In this document: piece by piece, positions 7,711 to 16,103 of the stretch
How positions within the stretch are numbered: position 1 is the stretch's first letter
How the letters are laid out: each line of letters begins with the position of its first letter
Source: Pseudomonadota bacterium
GTDB taxonomy: Bacteria; Myxococcota_A; Polyangia; Polyangiales; Polyangiaceae
DNA length: 64,000 nucleotides
Assembly (NCBI GenBank): GCA_023423895.1
Contig: JAFAER010000090.1
Location: 74,140-138,139, forward strand
Direction: 5' to 3'
Notes under the pieces: generated by a model
Database searches by the model: none
What the model saw: the letters and a program-made list of their open reading frames with translations, nothing else
Told to the model about the DNA's origin: nothing
Program-made: the position numbers and the translations under genes

Positions 7711-9126
7711 ATGAGCACGGCTCTCGATCACGCTCGATCGACGGCGACGGCCGCGGCGGGGCTCTGCCTCACGCGAGTATTGCCGGCCGCCGATGCCGTG
7801 CCGCGCGTCGGCCCATGGATCGTGGCGACGATGGACGAGCGTCTCGACCTTCCACCGCTCGGCGTCATCGCCGATCTCGGCGCGCTCCTTCTCGGTGCCA
7901 CGCTCCGTACCGGGACGGCGATCCCGGGCGAAGACGCTGCCCTGACGACGGCGGTCCGGCGCTACGAAGACGCGGTGCTCGGACGGCTCGCCGTCGACGG
8001 CCGCTTCGCGTCGGCAAGCTTCGCCGTGGCTCGCCTGCCGAAAGAGAAACATGCTCACGCCGTCGGGATCCTCGTCGCGGGAGTCCTCCGGCGCATCGAG
8101 CTGGATGGGGGCGTGGAGCTGCCGCCGGGGATCGTTCGCCAGCTCACCGAGCGGAAGCCGGAGGAGGCGCTCCAGCGGGGTTACGCGGTCCTGCGGGACG
8201 ACGCGCTCGTCCGGCAGTGGCTCGCCGAGACCTACGCAGCGATCGCCCGAGGCGCACAGAGGTCGCGAGAGCTCATCGGGGAGGCCGATCTGTTCGCGCT
8301 CGAGAACCTCGTCGTGCTCGAGAGGCTCACGCAGCGCCTGGCGGTCGCCGATGTCGTGCGTGCGCAGGAGGCGATCGGCGCGACGATCCCGCGTCGCCTG
8401 CCGCGCCGAAGGCGGAACGAAGGCGACGTCGCCTCGAAGCTCGAGGACGAGAGCGTGTATCCGGCGGGCGGCTTCGCGAGCGTGTCGACGTCCGGCAGCC
8501 TCGAGAACCTCGTCACGTCCGAGCTGATCTACATGGACCCGCCGAAGGGCGCCGTCGGAGGGGGTGGAGCTCCCGGTATCGATCTCTTCGACATGCGCTA
8601 CGTCGAGGGCGAGCTCCTCTACTACACGCGCGACGAGGCGATTCTCGTGCGCCGCCGCCGCCTCGTGATCGTCGCGCTGGCCCCAGACCTGGTCCGCGCT
8701 CGCGTGAAGGATCGGAACCTGCCGTGGCAGCGCATCGTGCTCGTGCTCGCGCTGGTGGTCGTCCTCACGAAGAAGCTGACGGAGCTGCTCGGCGAAGAGG
8801 CGCTCGAGATCCGCGTCGTGTTCTTGCACGAGGAAGGCGCGCGGACACCGCTCGCAGACGAACGCGCGCTCGCGGAGCTGATCCTCCGCGAATGGCGCGA
8901 CAAGGGAACGGCGGCCGTGGTCGATGCCTCCTGGAGTGACGTCGTCGAGCTGACGGTGGCAGGCGCGCGTCGCGGGCTCGTCGAGGTCGTGCACATCCAG
9001 GCCGGCGCCTCGGCTGCGATGCCCTCGCTCGATCGGCGCGTGGTGACGGCGACGTTCAGTCCGAACGCAGGCTCGCTGGACGCCTGGACTCAGGCCACGT
9101 GCGAGCTCCTCTCGACGCTGCTCTGA
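7711..9126 (+). CDS. putative vWA-type partner of the FtsH-MoxR system
   Basis: 471 residues. The N-terminal half is helical. A loop rich in Gly follows (about 285-295, GAVGGGGAPG). The C-terminal half has alternating hydrophobic strands (RRLVIVAL, RIVLVLALVVVL, EIRVVFLHE) and helices, like a Rossmann/vWA fold. A canonical MIDAS motif (DxSxS) is not visible, so this would be a degenerate vWA domain. The assignment rests on fold pattern plus the position directly after MoxR; family-level confidence is moderate. It ends the operon, and the next gene is convergent. Confidence 0.7.
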   Translation: MSTALDHARSTATAAAGLCLTRVLPAADAVPRVGPWIVATMDERLDLPPLGVIADLGALLLGATLRTGTAIPGEDAALTTAVRRYEDAVLGRLAVDGRFASASFAVARLPKEKHAHAVGILVAGVLRRIELDGGVELPPGIVRQLTERKPEEALQRGYAVLRDDALVRQWLAETYAAIARGAQRSRELIGEADLFALENLVVLERLTQRLAVADVVRAQEAIGATIPRRLPRRRRNEGDVASKLEDESVYPAGGFASVSTSGSLENLVTSELIYMDPPKGAVGGGGAPGIDLFDMRYVEGELLYYTRDEAILVRRRRLVIVALAPDLVRARVKDRNLPWQRIVLVLALVVVLTKKLTELLGEEALEIRVVFLHEEGARTPLADERALAELILREWRDKGTAAVVDASWSDVVELTVAGARRGLVEVVHIQAGASAAMPSLDRRVVTATFSPNAGSLDAWTQATCELLSTLL

Positions 9127-9151
9127 CCGCCGCGCGTTCGTACGCAGCGCT

Positions 9152-9511
9152 TCAGTCACCCGCCGCCGTGAGGAGGGAGTCCGCGCACCGGCACGTGGCG
9201 GTGGTCTCACACTGTCGCTGGGTCGCCGCGATGCAATCGTCGATGCACGGCGTCGGTGTGGGCTCGGTCGACGTCGGGTCGTTCGGCTTACGGCCCCGCG
9301 TCGTGCCGGTGCGGCGCATCGGAGACTGAGCGACGCCGCACCTCTGCTTGCATTCCTCGTAGACGCGCTGCCTCTCGACGGCGCAGTCCACTTCGTCGTC
9401 CGCGATGGTGCTCGACCGCGCTCCGCACGCGCCGACGCCAACGAGCGCACCGGGCGCGAGAACGAGGAGCAGCATGCGGAGCACGGAGCGGGCGGAGTCT
9501 CGTACTCGCAT
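9152..9511 (-). CDS. small Cys-rich secreted lipoprotein
   Basis: 119 residues. An Arg-rich start and hydrophobic stretch end at VGVGAC, an acceptable lipobox. The mature part has spaced cysteines (C...C...C around residues 43-58 and 90-110), suggesting disulfides in the periplasm or at the surface. No family is recognised. The promoter TTGGCA-N16-TTAACA ends seven bases before the ATG, so the mRNA may be leaderless. It is convergent with the ternary-system operon and divergent from the next gene. Confidence 0.75.
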   Translation of the reverse strand: MRVRDSARSVLRMLLLVLAPGALVGVGACGARSSTIADDEVDCAVERQRVYEECKQRCGVAQSPMRRTGTTRGRKPNDPTSTEPTPTPCIDDCIAATQRQCETTATCRCADSLLTAAGD

Positions 9512-9518
9512 GCACGCC

Positions 9519-9546
9519 TGTTAAGACCGGGACCGGTGACTGCCAA
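9519..9546 (-). promoter_or_regulatory. sigma-70-type promoter, probably leaderless
   Basis: On the minus strand TTGGCA, a 16-base spacer and TTAACA are followed by seven bases and the ATG at 9511. Transcription would start at or next to the first codon. Confidence 0.55.
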
Positions 9547-9604
9547 CGAGGCGCTCCTCCCGTGCGAATGCGCGCGCCACGGGCAGAGCGCGCCGGAATG
9601 TCGT

Positions 9605-10519
9605 ATGGGATCGGATGTGAACCTTCGACGCGCAGGCCGGGTCGTCGCTCTAGTCGCTCTCGCCGCCATCGCCGTATCATGCTCTGCGTCGTCTGCGAAC
9701 GCGCAGGAGCGGACGGATCCGCCCGCGGCCGCCGCCGCGAGCGACACGGTCCATCTCCTCGATGGTGGTTTGTACCGCGGGCGCATCGTCGAGATCGTCC
9801 CGGGCGATCACGTCACGATCATCGTCGAGGGAGGAGAGTCGAAGTCGATTCCGTGGTCGAACATCGATCGCGTCGTCGCGGCTGGCTCACCTTCGGAGCC
9901 GCCGATCGTCATCCCCACGACCCCGGAGTCGGCCCCTTCCACGGTTGCCACGCCGTTCACTCCGGTTGCGCCCATCACCGCCGAGGCACCTTCGGGCGAG
10001 CGCGCGCCGCGGCCGCAGTGGCGACACAACCGCACGCTGGTCTGGACGGGGACGTTCATGTTCGCCGCCGGGTACGCGCCGGTGGCTGCCGTTGCCCTGC
10101 CGAGCACGGCCGGGCTCGCCGGTCGGGTCGCGCTCATCTTCCTGACGCTCGGCCTCGCGTGCCTCGACAGCGGCTCCGGCTCCTTTTGCCGGGCCGACCT
10201 CGGCGCACTGCAGCTCCTCATCCCGGTCGTCGGGCCGGTCCTCTTCGCGTCGAATCATCCGCGCGACTACTTCGTCAACAAGAGCGGAGCCGAGCTCTCC
10301 GGCCTCGAGAAGGGCCTTCTCTATGCGAGCGCGGGCGTCCAGGCCGCCGGGCTGGTCACGCTCGTGAGCGGACTCGTCTTCGGACGTTACGAGCGCGTCG
10401 ATCAGCGATCGCCCGCGAAGAGCGACGCCGCGAAGAAGACCGTCGAGCCTTCCTTTTTCCTTCGCCCGCTCGAAGCCCCGGGCGCGCTTGGCCTGTCCGT
10501 CGGCGCCTACCGCTGGTGA
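9605..10519 (+). CDS. hypothetical membrane-associated envelope protein
   Basis: 304 residues from the ATG at 9605, chosen because it gives a clean signal sequence; a GTG at 9536 would add 23 residues without one. The signal ends near ANA-QE, with a weaker possible lipobox at AVSC. Residues 45-85 form a small beta domain beginning with an LLDGGLYRGRIVE-like segment, often seen in SH3-like or Sm-like envelope domains. A Pro/Thr-rich linker follows, then three or four hydrophobic segments (about 140-265). Function unknown; probably an inner-membrane protein with a periplasmic N-terminal domain. Confidence 0.75.
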   Translation: MGSDVNLRRAGRVVALVALAAIAVSCSASSANAQERTDPPAAAAASDTVHLLDGGLYRGRIVEIVPGDHVTIIVEGGESKSIPWSNIDRVVAAGSPSEPPIVIPTTPESAPSTVATPFTPVAPITAEAPSGERAPRPQWRHNRTLVWTGTFMFAAGYAPVAAVALPSTAGLAGRVALIFLTLGLACLDSGSGSFCRADLGALQLLIPVVGPVLFASNHPRDYFVNKSGAELSGLEKGLLYASAGVQAAGLVTLVSGLVFGRYERVDQRSPAKSDAAKKTVEPSFFLRPLEAPGALGLSVGAYRW

Positions 10520-10520
10520 G

Positions 10521-10535
10521 CCCTCCGGCGGAGGG
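10521..10535. terminator. GC hairpin right after the stop codon
   Basis: CCCTCC, a three-base loop and GGAGGG form a perfect six-pair stem starting two bases after the TGA at 10517-10519. There is no T-run, which is common for GC-rich genomes, so termination activity is plausible but unproved. Confidence 0.4.
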
Positions 10536-10577
10536 GCACGCGCGTCGCTGAGCGGCTCATCGGCGTCGCAGCTCCCG

Positions 10578-10605
10578 TTGACGCTCGATCGCAGGCCTGT
10601 AGCAT
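10578..10605 (+). promoter_or_regulatory. sigma-70-type promoter of the glycosyltransferase/radical SAM operon
   Basis: TTGACG, a 16-base spacer and TAGCAT, followed by seven bases and the ATG at 10613. The expected transcription start coincides with the start codon, so a leaderless mRNA is likely. It is the only good promoter seen before the six overlapping genes that follow. Confidence 0.65.
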
Positions 10606-10612
10606 CCGGCCG

Positions 10613-11233
10613 ATGCAGTTTGCGGACGCGCGTGCCACCGCGACGGCTTACCTGATCCTGCGCCACCTGTACGACGGTGACATCATCGAGTGGCCGATCC
10701 CCGATGACCATCCGCTGCGCGAGGTCTTCATGCAGCTCGAGGCACAGGGATACGTCGCCCGCTGGGACCGGGTGTGGCCGTTGCACGATCGCTACCGGCT
10801 CACCGAGAAGGGGATCGCGGCCATCGAGGCCGTGTACCGGCCGGCGGGAGCGGATGCGTTCTTCGAGGACCTTCGCCGGAGGAACCTGAGCCCGCCGGAT
10901 CGGCGAGCCTTCCTCCAGGCGCACGGGTTGAACCCGGCGCTGTGGCCGCTCCTCCACGATCCGTCGACGCACTGGAGCACGTTCCACGCCATTGGCGCTC
11001 GTTACCACTCGTACGTCTGGGAGGATCACCAGCCCGCGAAGCGCGTTCGTCCAACGAAGATGAAGGGCGCGAAGTCCGGGGGCGGGAAGGGCGTGCGCGT
11101 GCACCATCATCACCACTACGACGATCCTCACCACCGGCATCCCGCGCTCCTCCCGCATCTCGTCGACCTCGATCAGCAGGCTGGAGACGGGGGACACGCT
11201 GAGCCGAGGACCCTCGACTACGACGTCTCCTGA
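10613..11233 (+). CDS. winged-helix-like protein with His-rich tail
   Basis: 206 residues. Residues 1-75 resemble a winged-helix domain: helices around TAYLILRHLYD and LREVFMQLEAQGYV, then a wing-like RYRLTEKGIAAIEAV segment typical of MarR/PadR-type folds. Residues 80-135 are helical. The tail is basic and then very His-rich (HHHHHYDDPHHRH), suggesting metal binding. There is no signal peptide. It is first in a six-gene operon, and its stop overlaps the next start as TGATG. It could be a regulator of the operon or a metal-handling accessory protein. No exact family is recognised. Confidence 0.75.
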   Translation: MQFADARATATAYLILRHLYDGDIIEWPIPDDHPLREVFMQLEAQGYVARWDRVWPLHDRYRLTEKGIAAIEAVYRPAGADAFFEDLRRRNLSPPDRRAFLQAHGLNPALWPLLHDPSTHWSTFHAIGARYHSYVWEDHQPAKRVRPTKMKGAKSGGGKGVRVHHHHHYDDPHHRHPALLPHLVDLDQQAGDGGHAEPRTLDYDVS

Positions 11234-12351
11234 TGGGAGTCCCCCGACCGCTTCGCGTGCTTCTCGTCGCGAATGACGGGTTTTCTGCCGGCCACGTGGC
11301 GCGTGCGGTCGCGATCGCCCGCGCCCTCGCGCGGCGGGCGCCGGCCCGGCAGCTCGGCGTGCAGCTTCTCCTCGCGACGACGTCGGAGGCGGACGCGCTC
11401 CTTGCCGGTGACGTGTTCGCCGTCGTCCGCCTCCCGGCACCGGTCGCCGCGCGTCGCGCGGGCTTCGGTGACGTCGAGCGCCGGCGGCTCGTACGAGGCG
11501 CGCTCTCCGGGGCAGTCGACGCATTTGCGCCGGACCTGATCGTGGCGGACACGTTCCCGTCGGGACCGCACGGAGAGCTCGCGGAGCTCGGTGTCGGAAG
11601 GGCACGGCGCGCGCTGGTCCGTCGCGCCGTTCCGGACGAACGCGCCGACGACGTGGCGACGAGCGCCGGCCTGAAGGAGCTCGATCTCGCCATCGTGGCA
11701 GATGATGCGGGCCCACACCCCGTGCGCCTGCCGGTCCCCGTGGTTCGGGTGCCACCGATCACGCTGGCTGAGGCGGCTGACGCCATGGGCAGGGAGGACG
11801 CGCGGCGCCGTCTCGGCCTGCCTCTCGACGGCAAGATCGTGCTCGTCGGATCCGGCGGTGGCGGGGACGTCGATGCGGTCGAACGAGCCGTCGGGCTCGC
11901 TCGTGCCGTCATTCGGATCGATCCCGACGTGATCGCCGTCAGGACGCGCGGCCCGCTCGAGCGCGGCGCTGCCACGGACACGGGCGATCCACGCATCATC
12001 GAGACGCGGATCGCGCCCATGCAGCCGCTTCTGGCGGCGTTCGACGGCGCCTTCGCGCCGGCCGGTTACAACACGGCACACGAGCTCGCCAAGGCCGCGG
12101 TCCCGGCGGCGCTCTTCGCACGCCCCCGGCCGTTCGACGATCAGGCAGCCCGGGCGCACCGGCTCGCAGAGCGAGGGTTTGCGTGCGTCCTCGAGCAGTT
12201 CGACGACGACGCGATCGCCCAGGCGCTCGCGTGGATGGCGCGCGCGCCGCGGCCGCCGCTCGAAGCTGGCGGCGCGGACCGAGCGGCGGACGTGCTTCTC
12301 GATCTCGCGACCGGCAAGGAAGCTTCCGTCGCGGAGGCGCCCGCGCGATGA
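11233..12351 (+). CDS. MurG-like GT-B glycosyltransferase
   Basis: 372 residues, cytoplasmic. The N-terminal FSAGHVARAVAIARAL segment matches the nucleotide-sugar transferase pattern G-x-G-H-x-x-R. The C-terminal half has a Gly-rich loop (GSGGGGDVD) and the acceptor/donor segment AGYNTAHELAKAAVPA, as in MurG and related GT28 or SpsG-like enzymes. It looks like a paralogue of the N-terminal third of the next protein. It overlaps the next gene as ATGA. Substrates are unknown; being separate from any mur genes, it is unlikely to be MurG itself. Confidence 0.85.
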   Translation: MGVPRPLRVLLVANDGFSAGHVARAVAIARALARRAPARQLGVQLLLATTSEADALLAGDVFAVVRLPAPVAARRAGFGDVERRRLVRGALSGAVDAFAPDLIVADTFPSGPHGELAELGVGRARRALVRRAVPDERADDVATSAGLKELDLAIVADDAGPHPVRLPVPVVRVPPITLAEAADAMGREDARRRLGLPLDGKIVLVGSGGGGDVDAVERAVGLARAVIRIDPDVIAVRTRGPLERGAATDTGDPRIIETRIAPMQPLLAAFDGAFAPAGYNTAHELAKAAVPAALFARPRPFDDQAARAHRLAERGFACVLEQFDDDAIAQALAWMARAPRPPLEAGGADRAADVLLDLATGKEASVAEAPAR

Positions 12352-15300
12352 GGGTCGCGTTCCACACGATCAACGGCGTCGGCCTCGGCCACGTCGCCCG
12401 GGCCGTCAACATCGCATCGTCGATCCGGGACCTCGTCCTGGACGTACGGCTCCTCCTCCTCACGAACGCTCGCGACACCTCGCTCATCACGCGCGCCGGG
12501 CTCGACTTCGTGAAGCTCCCGCCGCGCCTGAACGAGCCCCACGCCGATCCCACACGCGTGCGCACCGCCTTGCCCGAGCCGCTCGAGCGCGCTGCGCTGA
12601 TCGCGGCGCTCGACGCGTTCGGTCCGGACCTGGTCGTTTTCGATACGCACGCGCCCATGGACATCGTCCGGCACACCGCGGCGCTCGGTGCGCGCGCCGT
12701 CCTCGTGCTCCGTGAGCTGCGTCCGGAAGCGCTCCGCGCCTTCGCAGCGAGCACCGGGCCTCTCGCGTTCGACCGCATCGTCGTTCCGCATGAACCAGGG
12801 GAGATGGACCTCTCGCCCCTCGCAGGGCTGCCCGTGGCGCTGGTCGGTCCGATCGTGCGTCCGGTCGTTCGTCAGGCTTCTCGACCTGCAACGGCTCCGC
12901 TCGTCGTCGCGACGGCAGGTGGGGGAGGGCAGCCCGTCGATGCGCGCCGGTACGTGCGGGCCGTCGCGGATGCTCACCTCCTGGCGCGCGCACGTTTTCC
13001 CGCGCTCGAGACGGTCCTCGTCACGGGCCCCTACGGTGAGACGCCGGCGAACGTCGAGGCGTATGCAGGGCTCACGATCGAGCGCTCGGTGGCCGACCTC
13101 GGAGCGCTCCTCGGACAGGCGACGCTCGTCATCTCACAGGCTGGATACAACGCCATTGCGGAGATCCGCGCGCTCGAGAAGCCGGCGATCCTGGTGCCCG
13201 CGCATCGCAAGGCGGAAGACCAGCGCGGGCGTGCGCTACGGCTCGTCCGTGCCGGGGCTGCCGTGATCTCGAAGCCCGAGGCACGGGCGCTCGCCGATCG
13301 GATCGAGCGCTTGCTCGGATCGGATGGAGCGCTCGCGGCGATGAGCCTTGCGCACCGGCAGGCGCCGCTCGTCGCGCGGAATCGTGGAGCCGCTGCCGCG
13401 GTGCTCCGCCCGGCGGTCATCGTCCGCTCGGACGACCGCGCCGGCGGAGCTCGCGTGAAGAAGGTCGCGATCGTCGCACACGACTTCGCGCCGAAGCTGG
13501 GTGGCATGGAAACGGTCGCCCGTGCGCTCGCGACGAGCCTCGTCGCGAGCGGCATCGAGGTGCGGGTGTACACGCAGAACCGACTCGGCGCGCAGTCGGC
13601 GAGCGGCCTCGCCCAAGGTGTCGTCGATCCGATCTATCGGCCGCTGCCACCTCCCGGGCGGATCGACCTCGCGAACGATCTCCTCGCCACGATCGACGCG
13701 GCGCTGCGCGACGCTCCGGACGTCATCCATCTCTGCCACGCCGGCCTCGGTCCATGGATCCCGGCGCTCCGGGCGGCGCTGCCCTGCATCGTGACGGCCC
13801 ACGTCCACGGCAACGATCTGCTCGTCCCGTGGGTGTCTCACGAAGGCTCTCCCGAGTCCTATCGGGCGGCGCAGACCACCGGGCTCTCGACGGCCGACGC
13901 CGTGGTCTGCGTGTCCGGCTTCTCGCGCGAGCTCGCGTGTACGCGCGGTGTCGACCCCGGCGTGCTCCACACCGTGGAGAATGGCGTCGACCCGCTGCGC
14001 TTCCGACCGGGGCCGCGAGACGCGGAGCTCGCCCGCCGGCTGTCCCTCGCGCCAGGCGACGAGGTGGTCCTCACCGTCTCGCGCCTCGCGCCGCGAAAAG
14101 GACACCGGACGGTGCTCGAGGCCGTCGCCCGCCTCGCCGAGAAGCGCCCGCGGCTGAAGTTCGTCTTCACGGGCGCCAGCGACGCGATGCGCGCCGAGCT
14201 CGCGGAGCTGGCGAAGAAGCTGGGCATCGCATCGCGTGTCGTCGCGGCCGGCTTCGTCTCCGACGCCGACTTGCCTGCGCTCTACCGCCTCGCCGACGTG
14301 TTCGCTCTTCTCGCGAGTGAGGCGGAGGACGACGTCGAAGGTTTTGGCGTCGCGCTGCTCGAGGCTGCCGCGACCGGTGTTCCGACCATCGCGTCGCGGA
14401 CCGGGGGTGTCTCCGAGGCGGTGGTCGACGGCGAGACCGGCATCCTCGTCACCCCCGGCGATGCCCTCGATGCCGCGCGGGCCATCGAGCGGTTGCTCGA
14501 CGACCGCACCCTCGCGCGAAGCTTCGGCGAGCAGGGCCGCGCGCGTGTCGTCCGAGACCTCTCGCAAGAGCGTGCGGCCGAGCGGATGCTCGCGATCTGG
14601 ACGACGCTGTTCGAGCGCCGGCCGCTCACGCCGGTCGCCGCCACGGAACCATCCACGCTCTTCCCGGCCGAGAACGGCGTTGCGCTCGTCCGGCAGGCCC
14701 AGCAGCACGGTGCGCGCCTTCGCGCAGAGCGGAACGCACGACGGGCCTCCTTCAGGAAGATCGTCGAGCAAGGGAGGCTCGTGCGCCTGCGCGCCACTGG
14801 CGAAGGAGCTCGGCTTTTGCCGGACGCGCTCGCGGATTGCGCTGCGCTCGGTCACCGTCCGCGCGTCGAGGTGAAGCTCCGACGCTTCGTCGAGCCGGAC
14901 TTCGCCGCCCATGCGCTGCCGCTCGTCGAAGGTGTCGAGCTGGTTCACGGCGTGCCCCAACCTTCGCAGCAGAGCGCAAGCTCGCTCCTCGCGGCGCTCG
15001 AGGCGATGCCGGAGGCCGTTCTCCGAAACGTCCGACTCGTGCGCCTCTTTCTCACGCAAGAAGCGCTCGCGAGCGCGCCCGTCATGGTGAGCGCGGTGCC
15101 TGAAGCGCATGCGCTGCGGCGGTTCTTCTCCGAGCGCGGCGCGACCGTCGTGCCGCCTCCCGAGCTGATGCGCTACCTCTCGGAGCAGCCTGCGGGTGGC
15201 CCGGAGACGGGCATGATCGAGCCGACGAACCTGTGCAATCTGGCTTGCCCCACCTGTCCGACGGGGACCGGCAAGGTGAAGCCGCTGCCTCAGATGACGC

Positions 15301-16103
15301 TCGCTCGTTTCGATCGTGTCCTCGGCGAGCTCGCGCCGCGGCTTCGGAACCTCGCGCTCTGGAACTACGGCGAGCCTCTCTTGAACAAGGCCGTCCCCGA
15401 CATGATCGCGCACGCGAAGAAGGCTGGCGTGGGCGTCGTGAAGGTGTCGTCCAACGTTCACTTCCTCGACGGGGAGCGCGGGCTCGCCTTGCTTCGTTCG
15501 GGCCTCGACGTCTTGATCCTCAGCGTCGACGGGGCGAGCGCCGAGACGTACTCGCGCTTCCGCAAGGACGGCGACTTCGACCGCGTCGCGCGCTCCGTCG
15601 CTTGGCTGTGCGCGGAGAAGAAGCGCCTCGGGCTCGCGAAGCCGCGCATCGAGCTGCAGTTCATCGTGATGCGCCACAACGAGCACGAGCTACCCGAGAT
15701 GCGGCGCCTCGCTCGCGAATGGGGCGTCGATCGCCTCCGTGTCAAGACCGTGGGCGCGGACGATCCGGAGACGAAAGACCTCGTCCCGGCGACGCGGCTC
15801 CTCTCTCGCTATCAGGAAGACGGCACCACGCCGAACGTTCGCCATGCGTTCTGCACGATGGCCTGGGATCACGCGGTCGTGAACGTCGACGGCTCGGTCA
15901 CGCCGTGCTGCTATCTCCGTCCGGACATGGGCGAGGCGTTCGTGATGGGCAACGTGTTCGAACGACCGTTCCTCGAGATCTGGCGAGGCGACAGGTACCG
16001 CGCCTTCCGCGCGGCGATGCTCCGCGGACGTGCGGACATGCCCGTGTGCAATCGGTGCCGGGGAGGCACGCACGATCTGCTCGCGGCCGTGGAGGCGGTG
16101 TGA
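12348..16103 (+). CDS. trifunctional fusion: MurG-like GT, GT4 glycosyltransferase, radical SAM/SPASM
   Basis: 1251 residues in one uninterrupted frame. Residues 1-365 are a MurG-like GT-B domain (GLGHVARAVN near residue 10, SQAGYNAIAEIRAL near 263). Residues 370-760 are a GT4 transferase (LGGMETVARALA, VSGFSREL, RLAPRKGH, EGFGVALLEA). Residues 760-950 form an unassigned linker domain. Residues 956-1251 are a radical SAM domain with cluster cysteines 963, 967 and 970 and a SPASM-type C-terminus (FCTMAWDH, TPCCYL, CNRCRGG). It should be cytosolic and oxygen-sensitive. No stop separates the parts, although a GTG at 13455 could in principle give internal initiation. The product is unknown. Confidence 0.92.
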   Translation: MRVAFHTINGVGLGHVARAVNIASSIRDLVLDVRLLLLTNARDTSLITRAGLDFVKLPPRLNEPHADPTRVRTALPEPLERAALIAALDAFGPDLVVFDTHAPMDIVRHTAALGARAVLVLRELRPEALRAFAASTGPLAFDRIVVPHEPGEMDLSPLAGLPVALVGPIVRPVVRQASRPATAPLVVATAGGGGQPVDARRYVRAVADAHLLARARFPALETVLVTGPYGETPANVEAYAGLTIERSVADLGALLGQATLVISQAGYNAIAEIRALEKPAILVPAHRKAEDQRGRALRLVRAGAAVISKPEARALADRIERLLGSDGALAAMSLAHRQAPLVARNRGAAAAVLRPAVIVRSDDRAGGARVKKVAIVAHDFAPKLGGMETVARALATSLVASGIEVRVYTQNRLGAQSASGLAQGVVDPIYRPLPPPGRIDLANDLLATIDAALRDAPDVIHLCHAGLGPWIPALRAALPCIVTAHVHGNDLLVPWVSHEGSPESYRAAQTTGLSTADAVVCVSGFSRELACTRGVDPGVLHTVENGVDPLRFRPGPRDAELARRLSLAPGDEVVLTVSRLAPRKGHRTVLEAVARLAEKRPRLKFVFTGASDAMRAELAELAKKLGIASRVVAAGFVSDADLPALYRLADVFALLASEAEDDVEGFGVALLEAAATGVPTIASRTGGVSEAVVDGETGILVTPGDALDAARAIERLLDDRTLARSFGEQGRARVVRDLSQERAAERMLAIWTTLFERRPLTPVAATEPSTLFPAENGVALVRQAQQHGARLRAERNARRASFRKIVEQGRLVRLRATGEGARLLPDALADCAALGHRPRVEVKLRRFVEPDFAAHALPLVEGVELVHGVPQPSQQSASSLLAALEAMPEAVLRNVRLVRLFLTQEALASAPVMVSAVPEAHALRRFFSERGATVVPPPELMRYLSEQPAGGPETGMIEPTNLCNLACPTCPTGTGKVKPLPQMTLARFDRVLGELAPRLRNLALWNYGEPLLNKAVPDMIAHAKKAGVGVVKVSSNVHFLDGERGLALLRSGLDVLILSVDGASAETYSRFRKDGDFDRVARSVAWLCAEKKRLGLAKPRIELQFIVMRHNEHELPEMRRLAREWGVDRLRVKTVGADDPETKDLVPATRLLSRYQEDGTTPNVRHAFCTMAWDHAVVNVDGSVTPCCYLRPDMGEAFVMGNVFERPFLEIWRGDRYRAFRAAMLRGRADMPVCNRCRGGTHDLLAAVEAV

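Noticed and set aside
218..9786. Long antisense open frames opposite the ternary-system genes (218-2155, 3094-5997 and 7282-9786 on the minus strand)
   Set aside because: Stop codons are rare in every frame of GC-rich DNA. These translations are Arg/Glu/His/Pro-rich with no domain pattern, while the plus-strand frames show clear AAA+ and peptidase motifs.
11233..12351. Calling the first glycosyltransferase MurG of peptidoglycan synthesis
   Set aside because: The motifs fit the wider GT-B group, but there are no mur, fts or mra neighbours.
13455..13457. Possible internal GTG start separating the GT4 part as its own gene
   Set aside because: No stop codon precedes it in the frame and no strong ribosome-binding site was seen, so a fused protein is simpler. 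Kept as an alternative in the entry.
13236..15686. 816-codon antisense frame opposite the glycosyltransferase/radical SAM fusion
   Set aside because: It has low-complexity basic composition and no motif, and the plus strand has motifs of three enzyme classes.
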